Positions 46,001 to 54,054 of a stretch of DNA of 64,000 bases are shown piece after piece. The notes beneath the pieces were generated by a model. That model saw only the letters and a list, made by a program, of their open reading frames with translations, had not been told where the DNA came from and did not search any database. The stretch is from Lachnospiraceae bacterium oral taxon 096. GTDB taxonomy: Bacteria; Bacillota; Clostridia; Lachnospirales; Lachnospiraceae. The position numbers and the translations under genes were made by a program. The first letter of the stretch is position 1. The number at the start of each line of letters is the position of its first letter. The stretch is taken from NCBI GenBank assembly GCA_018141845.1, contig CP073340.1:2177877-2241876 (forward strand), in the 5' to 3' direction.

Positions 46001-46078
46001 CGTTGCCTTTTGAAAATCAATCACCGTTTTTTCTCCATAGGAGCCAAATGCCTGCATAGTCAATGTTATTGGTCGCAT
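43001..46078 (-). CDS. sbcC: Exonuclease subunit SbcC
   Basis: 1025 residues. Walker A GDTGAGKS at 34-41, long Glu/Lys-rich coiled coils, zinc-hook CPVCGSLHHP in the middle (about residue 525), and C-terminal ABC signature LSGGESFMAALSLALGMAD with Walker B VMFIDEGFGALDD. It partners SbcD (Rad50/Mre11 type) to cut DNA hairpins and protein-blocked ends. Overlaps sbcD by 13 nt. Confidence 0.96.
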   Translation of the reverse strand: MRPITLTMQAFGSYGEKTVIDFQKATQNVFLITGDTGAGKSTIFDAMAFALFGEASSSANKKDGAELQSQYTDAEPYVELTFSQMRDGVENIYTIRRSPRHRVAYKKKEGYKAIKESVELILPDQGQYSENKKEVDQKIEEIIGLNKGQFMQVAMIAQGEFMEVLRAKSDEKKKIFQGLFHTKIYEKIVEELAQRKKENESEMEKVRNACQADVAQIICDDSEEICLLKEEVIEENQVTVPILEELVEALKKGRIQIDTLFEELQSIKREKEEAFFLAQKEVLMARKLLEDFLQCEQEKDELEKLFGEGEKIKEREKRAKKVLDAQELVALYQIWNKKREEKSGCEQLLFVKKKELPELEEKLEEERQRKEETRKLFDVQMLAFEKVKNQVEQMSPLFEEQRENVLAIAKMEKRQQEIQSTLLKEERELRKLRDNQLHWQERWEEVSNIQVEIVRAQQVLREVTEKEERAQRRKEERKLYDELLIKYDYFLEEYQKEDKKANSLYTQFLDEQAGVLAKEKLRENEPCPVCGSLHHPHPYQFRGNEEISREIVDRQRQIVENTKEKLEAVSRQMGERKVSIDELSRGLEDEERIEEEKNQAEEILKKLKEKEEIAQALKHNLELARRRIPEKEQFVEEKKREAEECTYQLTRLGLRNEEIQRQFVFSSEEEMKKLLEKERAKKERLQLLEKESEESFLSYEKEAANVRLIISSAEADLPRKKEEEMGAYQEYATAAKQRGMENGVWVEYTKYPKEDAILWQDQAKEYDEELARKSGRLDLLKATIAGKEKPDIEFFEKVQEERQREKSEVEEKLQFIQQKRKINEGVQRRLEIKLSEQEKMMMEQARVSSLYERLAGKRTGARMDIETFVLRYYLQRILHSANTRFLQMSSGQFCLEMVDEENAGAGKNKGLDLMVYSNVTGKRREIRTLSGGESFMAALSLALGMADHIQETTSSIHLDVMFIDEGFGALDDRSRNDAIRVLQEMAGGKKMVGIISHVTELKQMLENQLVVKKDQSGSHAKWIIG

Positions 46079-47226
46079 CCTTCCACCTCCTGAACAAAAT
46101 TAATTACCTCCTTCAAGAGCTTTTCTTCTTCCTGATCGACATCCTTTAAAAATGCCCTACAAAGAGAAAAAGCATCCATGTCTTCCTCTGGATCATATTG
46201 CATTTGATAATCTACACTTTGCAAATTTTGCCTTCGCACTTCCAATACATTGGGAAATTTTCTGCGAATTCTCTCCTGCATATCAAAGACATTGATTTCT
46301 CCCTCATCGGTCAATTGAATGCTCACATAATCTATGCTTTCCTTCATCAAAATTTCTTCTAACTTTCCAGAAATTACGCGCACTTGATGTAGTGGATTTA
46401 GTGGCAAAACTCTTGTTTTTACTACTCCCTTTTCTTCCATCTCCACAACAATGATTCCCTTTTGTTGCCCCGCCTCACTGATGGACATTGGCATTGGCGT
46501 TCCACAATAGCGATAGACTTCACTTCCCACCTTCATCGGCTTGTGAATATGTCCCAATGCAGCATAATCAAAAACCTCCAATATGTCCGCACAGACCTCA
46601 TCAATATTTCCAACCATACGAATTTCTGATTCTGCCCTTGCCACATTTTCTGCCTTCTCTCCCGTAGGGAGAAAAAATTGATGACTCACCAATACATTTC
46701 TCTTCGATGTATCTATGTGCTCTCGCTCAATCATCACACGCAAGCTGGCATCATATCCCCGATAATTTCCCTGTTGATCCATCCCCACAATTTCTCGAAC
46801 TACAGAAGGTCGCACAAAGGGAAGCAAATAAAAATTAACCTCACCATATTGATCTTGTACAGTGACCTTTTCCATGTACTCCTCCTTCGTTCTCGGTGGC
46901 TGTCCAATCATATAAATCTTTCGTGATTTCAATACATTGCGAAATAAATTGATACGAGTTGCACTGTCGTGATTTCCTGCAATAATCAAAACATTTGCCT
47001 TTGGCAACGCCTGAACTAAGCCCTCCATCAATCGATCAAACATTTCTACAGCCTCTGCCGATGGAACTGCTTTGTCATAGATATCTCCCGCAATCACAAT
47101 GACCTCTGGTTCTTCCTTTTTGGCCCAAGTTATTATCTGTGCAAATATATACTCAAAATCTTTTTTTAAATCATAGTTCATTAATCTTAACCCGATATGC
47201 AAGTCGGACAAGTGAAAAAATTTCAT
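46066..47226 (-). CDS. sbcD: Exonuclease subunit SbcD
   Basis: 386 residues, Mre11-type metallophosphatase nuclease. Metal-binding motifs: SDLHIG (Asp8, His10), AGDIYDK (Asp47), AGNHDSATR (Asn84, His85) and GHIHKP further on. The C-terminal capping domain is present. AGGGGGG lies before the ATG. Forms a two-gene unit with sbcC. Confidence 0.96.
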   Translation of the reverse strand: MKFFHLSDLHIGLRLMNYDLKKDFEYIFAQIITWAKKEEPEVIVIAGDIYDKAVPSAEAVEMFDRLMEGLVQALPKANVLIIAGNHDSATRINLFRNVLKSRKIYMIGQPPRTKEEYMEKVTVQDQYGEVNFYLLPFVRPSVVREIVGMDQQGNYRGYDASLRVMIEREHIDTSKRNVLVSHQFFLPTGEKAENVARAESEIRMVGNIDEVCADILEVFDYAALGHIHKPMKVGSEVYRYCGTPMPMSISEAGQQKGIIVVEMEEKGVVKTRVLPLNPLHQVRVISGKLEEILMKESIDYVSIQLTDEGEINVFDMQERIRRKFPNVLEVRRQNLQSVDYQMQYDPEEDMDAFSLCRAFLKDVDQEEEKLLKEVINFVQEVEGCDQ

Positions 47227-47250
47227 TTTTCCCCCCTCAAAATTTTAGAC

Positions 47251-47294
47251 AAAAAAGTCGGCATACAGTAAATCCCATTTACTATATACCGACT
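47251..47294 (-). terminator. Rho-independent terminator of malQ
   Basis: Stem AGTCGG..ACAGTAAAT with ATTTACT..TACCGACT (47256-47294), followed by TTTTTTG on the minus strand. It lies 15 nt after the malQ stop and upstream of sbcD. Confidence 0.85.
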
Positions 47295-47308
47295 GCTCTT
47301 ATCAAATA

Positions 47309-48790
47309 CTACTGAAAACGACCATATGTTTTTGTCAATTCTGCGATCTGTTTCCAAATCTTTTTCGTCATCTTTCCTGGCTTAAGTCTAAATGTCCAGT
47401 TATCTCCCACCGTAGATGGCACATTCATTCGGTATCCAGCACCATAATTGAGATAATCTTGCACAGGAATAATGCAAACATTTGAAACACTGCTCATCGC
47501 TCCACAAATCATTGCATTGACAAGGCTATCATCATCGACATCATCAATATTAAAGTACTTACAAACCTCTGCTCGCACCTTCTTTGTCAAGCCCTGTGCC
47601 CAAGCATGTAAAGGCTCATCATCATGTGTCCCTGTGTAGACAACACTATTTTTGGTATAATTATATGGCAAATAAATCTCGCCACCATCTTGGAATGCAT
47701 ACTGTAAAACCTTTGTAGCTGCACATCCACTTTCTCTTAACAATGCCTTTGCACTTTCTCCTTCGATACCAAGATTTTCGGCAATCAACTCCTTGTCCCC
47801 AAATTCATCTCGAAGATGACCTATTAAATCCATACCTGGTCCCTTTTCCCAATGCCCATTAACTGCATTCTCACTCATATATGGAATACTATAGTACTCA
47901 TCAAAGGCTCTAAAGTGGTCAAGGCGGACTGTATCATACAACACAAAACTTACCCTCATGCGTCTAGTCCACCAGCGATATCCCTTCTGGCGATGCTTCT
48001 CCCAATTATAGAGTGGATTGCCCCAAATCTGTCCCTCTTTCATCTCCTTATCTGGTGGGCAACCAGCCACTGCTGTCGGCACTCCTTCCTCATCCAATTG
48101 AAACAGTTCTGGATGTGACCAAGTATCTGCACTATCTGCTGCCACATAAAATGGTAAATCCCCAATAATCTTTATTCCCTGTGCATTGGCATAATCTTTG
48201 AGTTTCTTCCATTGTGTAAAAAACTTATATTGTAAAAATTGATAGAATTCAATCTCAAAATACAATTTCTCTCTATAATAGTCCAATGAATAGGCAAATC
48301 TCTTTTGGATATCCTCTGGCCACTCTGTATATGCACTTCCATTAAAATAATCTTTTAATGCCATAAACATGGAATAATCCCATAACCACTTTGCATTGTC
48401 TTCCACAAAATCTTGGAAATCCAAATCCTTATAGACATAGGCTCTTTTGTATGCCTTTTTAAGAAGAGGAATCCTCTCCTCATACATCTTTGCATAGTCA
48501 ACTTTTTTCGGGTCATTGCCAAAATCTACAGCATCACATTCTTTTTTGGTCAATAGTCCCTCATCGATCAAAGCATCCAAATCAATAAAGTATGGATTTC
48601 CTGCAAACGCAGAAAAAGATTGATACGGCGAATCGCCAAAGCCAATCGGTCCCATTGGTAACACCTGCCAATATCCCTGTCCCGCTTCCTTTAGCTGGTC
48701 CACAAAATCATATGCTGCCTTTCCGAAGCTTCCAATGCCATAAGGTGAAGGCAAGCTACTAATATGTAACAATATTCCGCTCTTTCTCAT
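47309..48790 (-). CDS. malQ: 4-alpha-glucanotransferase (amylomaltase, GH77)
   Basis: 493 residues from the ATG at 48790 (RKSGILLHISSLPSPYGIG), which has GGAGG 5 nt upstream. GH77 motifs: GDLPFYVAADSADTW, ELFQLDEEG and VAGCPPD, the nucleophile Asp in VRLDHFRAF, the acid/base Glu in LIAENLG, and the third acid in YTGTHDDEP. It transfers alpha-1,4-glucan segments in maltodextrin or glycogen use. Its own promoter and terminator make it monocistronic. Confidence 0.96.
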   Translation of the reverse strand: MRKSGILLHISSLPSPYGIGSFGKAAYDFVDQLKEAGQGYWQVLPMGPIGFGDSPYQSFSAFAGNPYFIDLDALIDEGLLTKKECDAVDFGNDPKKVDYAKMYEERIPLLKKAYKRAYVYKDLDFQDFVEDNAKWLWDYSMFMALKDYFNGSAYTEWPEDIQKRFAYSLDYYREKLYFEIEFYQFLQYKFFTQWKKLKDYANAQGIKIIGDLPFYVAADSADTWSHPELFQLDEEGVPTAVAGCPPDKEMKEGQIWGNPLYNWEKHRQKGYRWWTRRMRVSFVLYDTVRLDHFRAFDEYYSIPYMSENAVNGHWEKGPGMDLIGHLRDEFGDKELIAENLGIEGESAKALLRESGCAATKVLQYAFQDGGEIYLPYNYTKNSVVYTGTHDDEPLHAWAQGLTKKVRAEVCKYFNIDDVDDDSLVNAMICGAMSSVSNVCIIPVQDYLNYGAGYRMNVPSTVGDNWTFRLKPGKMTKKIWKQIAELTKTYGRFQ

Positions 48791-48839
48791 ATGAACCTCC
48801 CATATACTATCCATTATTTATGCAATTCACACTACAAAT

Positions 48840-48868
48840 AGTGTATAATGTTTTTATTTTTCTGTCAA
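48840..48868 (-). promoter_or_regulatory. Sigma-A promoter of malQ
   Basis: On the minus strand, TTGACA (48863-48868), a 17-nt spacer and TACACT (48840-48845), about 50 nt upstream of the ATG. No CcpA (cre) site was recognised. Confidence 0.65.
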
Positions 48869-48937
48869 TATTTAAGTTGATTTTCACATTGTATAGTTTA
48901 CTCAAAACACCAAAAAGCCAGCTAAGCGTTTCCTTGT

Positions 48938-49960
48938 TCATTCCCATATTGTATGTTGTGCCATCACCGTACAATTTGATAGACTACGATCAGAGTTGAA
49001 ATTTGCTTCGATGCGATAGCGTTTCCAAAGTACATAGTCATAAGTCTGTAGAGTAAGTACAAAGTAATGAGAATTTTTTAGCTCATCAGAATCTATTGGA
49101 TGCAGTAAAAAAATATCACTCAAATCTTTTGATTCAAAGTCACTCAGCTGTAGATCGGATAGAGTCACATGGTTGAATTTCACAGCAGATAAATCTGTAT
49201 CATCAGGTGTAGCTTTATAACAAGTTATCGTACAATTTTTTAGCTCATCAGAATCTTTCCATGTAGGAGTGACACAGACATGACCAAAAGATTTACCACC
49301 TCGATATAATTCTATGTATTCTCCATAATAAAAATGATCACTGTGCGTATTGATAATTTCACTATTTGCAGTTTTGTCTCCAAATGTAAAACCATCATCT
49401 AGGAGTGTGACTGCTTTTGTTGTACCCATAACTATATTCGTTCCATCGATTTGTATGTTTATAGGTTTAACAGGAATACCTGCTATAGATATAAACAAAG
49501 TGAAGATAAAGGAAGCAAAAAACATCAATACCATGATCACATTCGTAGTTGAATAGATATAATTTGCATTATATTTGGGTATAAAAAAATGGATAAGATA
49601 TTTTATCAAACCCCAAAGCAAAATTACGGCTATAATGATTACAAATTGTATTTTCAAAGAAGAAAAAATGGCTTTTCCTATATCGCAAAGTTTGATGTAA
49701 TTTATGGCTATAGCTATGATATTTGCTAAAATAATACATAACATAAAGCAGTTGGCCTCTATTTGTGCAGACTTATCTGTAATATTATCAAAGTGGCTAG
49801 GTCTTCTCGTCAACTGGATATGACCTAACCTATATATCCAGTTAGGAACTTCCGTGCAAGTAAACACAGCGATGAGTAGTCTAAAGTATATAAAAATAGC
49901 CAAAATAAAACATAGTAGTGAAGCAATACCAAAACCCAATGCAGATATAAAAAATGCCAC
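48938..49960 (-). CDS. Unrecognised four-helix membrane protein with a large soluble C-terminal domain
   Basis: 340 residues; I do not recognise a family. Four hydrophobic segments are visible at about residues 5-33, 72-92, 102-124 and 137-160, followed by a soluble part of about 175 residues rich in Asp, Ser and Thr. With an even number of helices the N-terminus and soluble domain would be on the same side. The DNA is AT-richer than the region to its left. It follows, and could be co-transcribed with, the GTPase gene 200 nt upstream, suggesting but not proving a joint role. Confidence 0.6.
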   Translation of the reverse strand: MAFFISALGFGIASLLCFILAIFIYFRLLIAVFTCTEVPNWIYRLGHIQLTRRPSHFDNITDKSAQIEANCFMLCIILANIIAIAINYIKLCDIGKAIFSSLKIQFVIIIAVILLWGLIKYLIHFFIPKYNANYIYSTTNVIMVLMFFASFIFTLFISIAGIPVKPINIQIDGTNIVMGTTKAVTLLDDGFTFGDKTANSEIINTHSDHFYYGEYIELYRGGKSFGHVCVTPTWKDSDELKNCTITCYKATPDDTDLSAVKFNHVTLSDLQLSDFESKDLSDIFLLHPIDSDELKNSHYFVLTLQTYDYVLWKRYRIEANFNSDRSLSNCTVMAQHTIWE

Positions 49961-50161
49961 GACCGTTCTCCTTTTGTATTATCAAGAAATGGTTATCATC
50001 ATTATCAAAAATTGGTATTATATATCACATTATATCATTTTATATCATAAATCAGAACTTATTTTACTAGATTTCTCGACAAACCTACTACGAATAGAAT
50101 CTGCCGCTTGATTAATGCCTACAAGGACTCTATCCATTTTCTCTAACTCTATAGAATCTCT
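49961..50161. other. Intergenic stretch between the GTPase and membrane-protein genes
   Basis: 201 nt, AT-rich. It holds a possible 30-codon open frame (minus strand, 50045-50137, beginning MDRVLVGINQAADS) with a weak ribosome-binding site. No hairpin terminator is evident, so read-through from the GTPase gene into the membrane-protein gene is possible. Confidence 0.4.
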
Positions 50162-51139
50162 TCATAATGTTTCTCCTTGATCAAAGAAAATCCCCATAAC
50201 TCCGCCAATAACTCCACCTAAACCACGGCCAATAGTCTCTCCCGCACTGCCAAAGTCTCTACCAATGCTAGCTCCTATAGAAGCACCTTCTCTGATAGAT
50301 TCAAAGATACTCTTTCTCGTTGCCTCACCATAATCAAGCAGTTTATCATCATCCCTCCACATTTCTCTATTCTCATTAATATTGTTTACATATATTGCTC
50401 TCTTCTCTGAAGGTGTGGCTTTCACGATATAATACAAAAGCTTTGATAAATTGTACGGTCTACTCTGTTCTCCCTCTTTGTCTTTATACCCTGCACTATA
50501 GTAAATCGGCTCAATGGTAACACCTGTTGCCTCGTAGACTCTATCCCGAACAGAACGAACCTTCTCTTCCAAAAAATCTACCAACTTCTGGTTAGGCTCA
50601 TTCTTATCATAATCCCAGTTGCGTCCTTTCATCGCCATGTCTGCTTGGTTAATAGCCACTAAAATTCTATTTTCTTTTCCCTTGCCAAGGTTTGGAATAA
50701 TAACCTTGTTAATGAGTTCATATGAAGTTCCTAAATCTCTACTACCGCCATCAAGGATGACTAAAACCAAATCAATCAATGCATTTCCATTTTCATCTAC
50801 TTCTAAAAGTTTATCAATAATATTCTTAGCGTGTCTATTGTCAGCCTCCTTACCATCACCAAGTCCTGGGGTATCCCACAACACCAGATTGTCCAATTCA
50901 TACTTCCTAATTTCCATCGTTTCAGGGTCAACACCAACACCAACTTTAGCTACTTCAGTATTAAACATCGCATTGATTGTAGAACTCTTGCCACAGCCAG
51001 TAGCTCCAGTAATCATAATGTTCATTTTCTGATTCTTAAGTCTCATAACATTTTTTAACATCTTGTTCTTGTCATTTTCACTAATGTTAGCGTTCATAAT
51101 GTCGTTCTGCATTGCTTCATAAATACTTTCTTTTCTCAT
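50162..51139 (-). CDS. P-loop GTPase (YfjP/HSR1-like) with a C-terminal glycine-zipper tail
   Basis: 325 residues from the ATG at 51139, which has GGAGG 8 nt upstream; the earlier ATG lies in that site. G1 GATGCGKS (45-52), G3 DTPGLGDG (89-96) and G4 NQAD (164-167) make a TRAFAC-type GTPase related to Era and YfjP. The last 45 residues contain regular Gly spacings (GASIGASIGRDFGSAGETIG and on), a glycine-zipper pattern that can insert in membranes. The role is unknown; relatives occur on accessory islands. Partner candidate: the downstream membrane protein. Confidence 0.82.
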   Translation of the reverse strand: MRKESIYEAMQNDIMNANISENDKNKMLKNVMRLKNQKMNIMITGATGCGKSSTINAMFNTEVAKVGVGVDPETMEIRKYELDNLVLWDTPGLGDGKEADNRHAKNIIDKLLEVDENGNALIDLVLVILDGGSRDLGTSYELINKVIIPNLGKGKENRILVAINQADMAMKGRNWDYDKNEPNQKLVDFLEEKVRSVRDRVYEATGVTIEPIYYSAGYKDKEGEQSRPYNLSKLLYYIVKATPSEKRAIYVNNINENREMWRDDDKLLDYGEATRKSIFESIREGASIGASIGRDFGSAGETIGRGLGGVIGGVMGIFFDQGETL

Positions 51140-51311
51140 AATAAATTCCTCCATAAATAAAAATTGATATCATCTTTCACTATTCTTGGTTTGTTCACTC
51201 AACTGAACTTGTCTATAATATACTCCAATCTATAGATAACATCTAGTGAATATTTTTAGCCATTATTTGTTCTATTTTTTATTATTTTTATTGTATTTTA
51301 TTGCAATATTC

Positions 51312-51328
51312 GTTACCTTTATAGTAAC
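51312..51328. promoter_or_regulatory. Possible operator dyad
   Basis: GTTAC and GTAAC arms around a 7-bp AT-rich core. Upstream of the GTPase gene and past the terminator of the rclA-like gene. Nothing in the window encodes a matching regulator, so the function is a guess. Confidence 0.3.
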
Positions 51329-51411
51329 ACAATATACATAGAAGCACAGACAGCAAATCCCTTTCCCGCATATCCCATGGTCAAATTAGAGCAACTAAGT
51401 GTAAGGTTAGC

Positions 51412-51463
51412 AAAAAAGGAGCTGCCGCTTCACGATTGATCAATCGTGAAGCGACAGCTCCTT
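51412..51463 (-). terminator. Terminator of the rclA-like gene, near-perfect 48-bp palindrome
   Basis: The dyad centre is ATTGATCAAT, flanked by CGCTTCACG and CGTGAAGCG and, after one mismatch, AAGGAGCTG and CAGCTCCTT. On the minus strand TTTTTTG follows. It is an unusually long stem for a terminator, and could work in both directions. Confidence 0.8.
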
Positions 51464-51529
51464 ATAAAATAATTATTTTAGGACATAATCATTTACGCTT
51501 GACAGTGCAAATTTCAAAATATCTTTATA

Positions 51530-52870
51530 TTACATTGCAAACAAGTCATTTAAACTCTCTGACATTGTAGGATGTGTGAATATAAAGTTTGCTATATCCT
51601 TTGCTTTAATGTTATGGTCCATTGCCAGTTTTATAAAGTTGACCATCTCATAAGACTCTTCACAGAAAAGTTGTGCACCTAAGATAGTGCCGTCTGCTAT
51701 AACCAAAGCTTTTAACAAACCATCTATCTTTCTTAAAACCTTAGCCTTTGGAATCGCATTGGCACTAAGACTTAAAACTTTGTATTCTATTCCGGCAGCC
51801 TTTGCTTCTTTTTCACTCATTCCGACTCTTGAGAACGGCGGATTGATAAATACTGAATAAGAGAAAGCTCCTCTGTTTTGTGTAGTTCTCTTATCTTCTC
51901 CCATTATTTCATCCCAAATGATTCTGCTGTCATCTAATGAAATATATGTAAACTGAAGCTTGCCGCAGACATCACCTGCCGCCCAAATATTATTTGCACT
52001 TGTTTTCAAATGTTCATCCGTCTCAACCGCCCCCCTCTCAGTGAGCTTAACTTTGGCATTTTCACATCCGAGACCATCCGTATTCGGTCTACGACCTACA
52101 GCAAATAAAATTGCATCAGAGTCCAAAGTCTTTGACTCTCCTGCAACCTCATAATATAATTTACCTTCATCGACCTTAGTCACCTTTGCACCTGTAACTA
52201 TCTCTACATTCTTTGCTTCCAATACATCACGGATAGCCTTCGCAATATCCTCATCTTCTCTAGGTAAAAATACATCACCATCCTGAACTACAGTTACCTT
52301 ACTTCCAAAATCTGCATACATAGAGGCAAACTCAAGTCCGATATAACCACCACCTACAATAGTGAGCCCTTTTGGTAATTCATCAAGATTCATCATAGAC
52401 TCTGATGTATATACACCTTTACTGTTTGCACCTTCAATCTTCGGTATTACAGTAACTGAACCTGTATTGATAATAAACTTCTCAGCTTCAATTTCTACAT
52501 TTCCATCTTCAGTTGTAACAATAATATGGTGGTCATCCTTAAATGATGCTGTTCCGTCAATAATATCCACACCTGCAGCTGCTATCTTATCGTAATTAGC
52601 CTTATTAAGAGCAGCTATGAGTTTCTTCTTTTCAGCAACCGTCTCCTTATAGTACTGTGCTTTTTTCTCAAACTCTCCGCTTGGAGTTTTTGATGCATCT
52701 GTTATAAGACGCTTTGAAGGAATACAACCTACATTTATGCAGGTACCTCCATACATATTTTTATCTTTTTCAACTAAGGCAACACTTTTTCCTGCTTTAC
52801 TAAACTTAGCTGCAAGTGTCTTTCCTGCTTTACCGAAACCGATAACAACTATATCATAATTGGCTTTCAT
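51530..52870 (-). CDS. rclA: RclA-type flavoprotein disulfide reductase (hypothiocyanous acid reductase homologue)
   Basis: 446 residues. The start YDIVVIGFGKAGKTLAAKFS and redox motif MYGGTCINVGCIPSK (Cys44/Cys49) match E. coli RclA very closely. NAD-binding IVGGGYIGLEFASMYADFG, FAD motif IWAAGDVCG, and a C-terminal FIFTHPTMSESLNDLF. RclA and streptococcal homologues reduce hypothiocyanous acid with NADPH/NADH and protect against host peroxidase products; RclA also interacts with copper. The assignment is from sequence likeness. Its own terminator makes it monocistronic. Confidence 0.85.
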   Translation of the reverse strand: MKANYDIVVIGFGKAGKTLAAKFSKAGKSVALVEKDKNMYGGTCINVGCIPSKRLITDASKTPSGEFEKKAQYYKETVAEKKKLIAALNKANYDKIAAAGVDIIDGTASFKDDHHIIVTTEDGNVEIEAEKFIINTGSVTVIPKIEGANSKGVYTSESMMNLDELPKGLTIVGGGYIGLEFASMYADFGSKVTVVQDGDVFLPREDEDIAKAIRDVLEAKNVEIVTGAKVTKVDEGKLYYEVAGESKTLDSDAILFAVGRRPNTDGLGCENAKVKLTERGAVETDEHLKTSANNIWAAGDVCGKLQFTYISLDDSRIIWDEIMGEDKRTTQNRGAFSYSVFINPPFSRVGMSEKEAKAAGIEYKVLSLSANAIPKAKVLRKIDGLLKALVIADGTILGAQLFCEESYEMVNFIKLAMDHNIKAKDIANFIFTHPTMSESLNDLFAM

Positions 52871-52902
52871 AAGCTTTTCTCCTTTTCATTATAAGTTAGA
52901 AT

Positions 52903-52908
52903 ATTATA
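52903..52908 (-). promoter_or_regulatory. Probable -10 of the rclA-like gene
   Basis: TATAAT on the minus strand about 33 nt before the ATG at 52870; the -35 is weak. A second TATAAT-like hexamer lies closer to the gene, so the start site is uncertain. Confidence 0.4.
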
Positions 52909-53025
52909 CACCTAATTTTATACAATTAAAATACTTAAAATCAAATAATTATAATTCCTATCAACTCAATGCTCCACATCTCCACTATTGCTCTCCTGCC
53001 GTTAAGAATGAATTGATATAAGCCT

Positions 53026-53255
53026 CTAATCGATTTCTTTTGCAAAGAATGCCGCTGTTTTTTTAGGAACAAGTTTTCCTTTCGTGCTTCTTCAAGTTCT
53101 GCTCGAAGTCTACAATTTTCTTTCATACGATCCAGTTCATTGGTATCGGTTGAATTAGTTAAGGCTTGTTCTAGGCATTCTTTGCTAAATTTTCTACACC
53201 ATATGCTAATGCTTGCTTTTACAACGCCATACTCAGTAGACTTCCAAATGAAGAG
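53026..53255 (-). pseudogene. IS3-family transposase orfA remnant
   Basis: Reading on the minus strand, the frame gives YGVVKASISIWCRKF, then NCRLRAELEEARKENLFLKK. After a run of seven A the family sequence TAAFFAKEID continues in the -1 frame to a stop. This is the C-terminal half of an IS3 orfA; the N-terminal helix-turn-helix is lost and no orfB follows. The A-run could be a slippery site or a simple frameshift; without orfB, decay is the simpler reading. Confidence 0.7.
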
Positions 53256-53279
53256 GAAACATACAAGGCCAAAATACTG

Positions 53280-53854
53280 AAGCTAATCAAGAGAGAAACA
53301 GAGTTTAAGCTATGCTTATCGTTATTTCTAAATACTGTTATTCCTGCGTTTTCTACCTCATGGAACCATTCCATTCACTACACTAAACAAAGCCCTTTGC
53401 TTTGAATAAGAGCTTTCATCAAAAATATCAACAAATAACACTTTAATAAAATGTGCTTTTCTTAAATCTTCTGAGTATTCAAGCATTCATTCAACTGCCG
53501 CTCGGTTATCGTTCGATAGCCTTGCTTTTCTCTTCTCTTCTTAATTAAGCCCTTGCTTCGTTTGTAATACTTCCTAAGAGAAGGCAACTTTCTTTTTTGA
53601 ATTCTCTTTCGTACATTTTCAAGAGCTCAATATATTTGTCTGACGAAATAATACTTTTCAAAAATAAAAAATATAGGAATATCTTTCATCTTTTGAATCC
53701 TGTAGTCATGTACTTTAAAAGTCAATACATTGCAATTAGGACATGAATGAGTCTTGATATCCGTCTGAATATAAAATGAGATCGCATGATCATTTATAGA
53801 TTTTATATTGACTTCTGCATCATTAATGCCTAAAATTTTAGCTAGGTCGTTCAT
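53280..53854 (-). pseudogene. ISL3-family transposase, frameshifted and internally deleted
   Basis: The N-terminal piece (53627-53854, 75 codons) has the ISL3 zinc-finger pattern CPNCNVLTFKVHDYRIQK. Further on, in changed frames, come LPSLRKYYKRSKGLIKK and then (53358-53486) SEDLRKAHFIKVLFVDIFDE, which are C-terminal ISL3 segments, and WFHEVENAGITVF beyond a stop. Several frameshifts and deletions are needed to join these, so the gene is dead. GGAGGAGG precedes its ATG. The element's ends were not located. Confidence 0.75.
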
Positions 53855-53920
53855 ATGAACACCTCCTCCAAGTGTAGTTGTGAAAAACTGGGGACTTGGA
53901 GTTTTTTTTATTTATAATAA

Positions 53921-53959
53921 TAAAAAATGTTGAGATTAGCAATTGCCAATCCCAACATT
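53921..53959 (-). terminator. Rho-independent terminator of the giant serine-rich protein gene
   Basis: AATGTTG.GATT.GC pairs with GC.AATC.CAACATT around AATT (53926-53959), followed on the minus strand by TTTTTTATTATT. It lies about 95 nt after the stop codon at 54055. Confidence 0.8.
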
Positions 53960-54054
53960 AATTATAGAACCTTATTTATCTGCTTGACTCTTTGTTACTT
54001 ACTTCATCTCTTACTTATCTATTACATCTCCATCTTATCTACACAACCTATTAT

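Larger units (their letters stand above)
51155..51529. other. AT-rich intergenic region between rclA-like and GTPase genes
   Basis: About 375 nt without a gene. It contains the long terminator hairpin of the rclA-like gene (51412-51463) and a 17-bp dyad GTTACCTTTATAGTAAC at 51312-51328 that could be an operator. The region before the GTPase ATG is very AT-rich with several weak -10-like sequences; no single promoter stands out. Confidence 0.5.

Noticed and set aside
50045..50137. 30-codon open frame downstream of the GTPase gene (MDRVLVGINQAADS...)
   Set aside because: Weak ribosome-binding site and no recognisable relatives; too short to call, though coupling to the GTPase gene is not excluded.
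53026..53130. Programmed -1 frameshift at the A-run of the IS3 orfA remnant
   Set aside because: orfB is missing and the shifted frame ends at once, so this is more simply a decayed gene.
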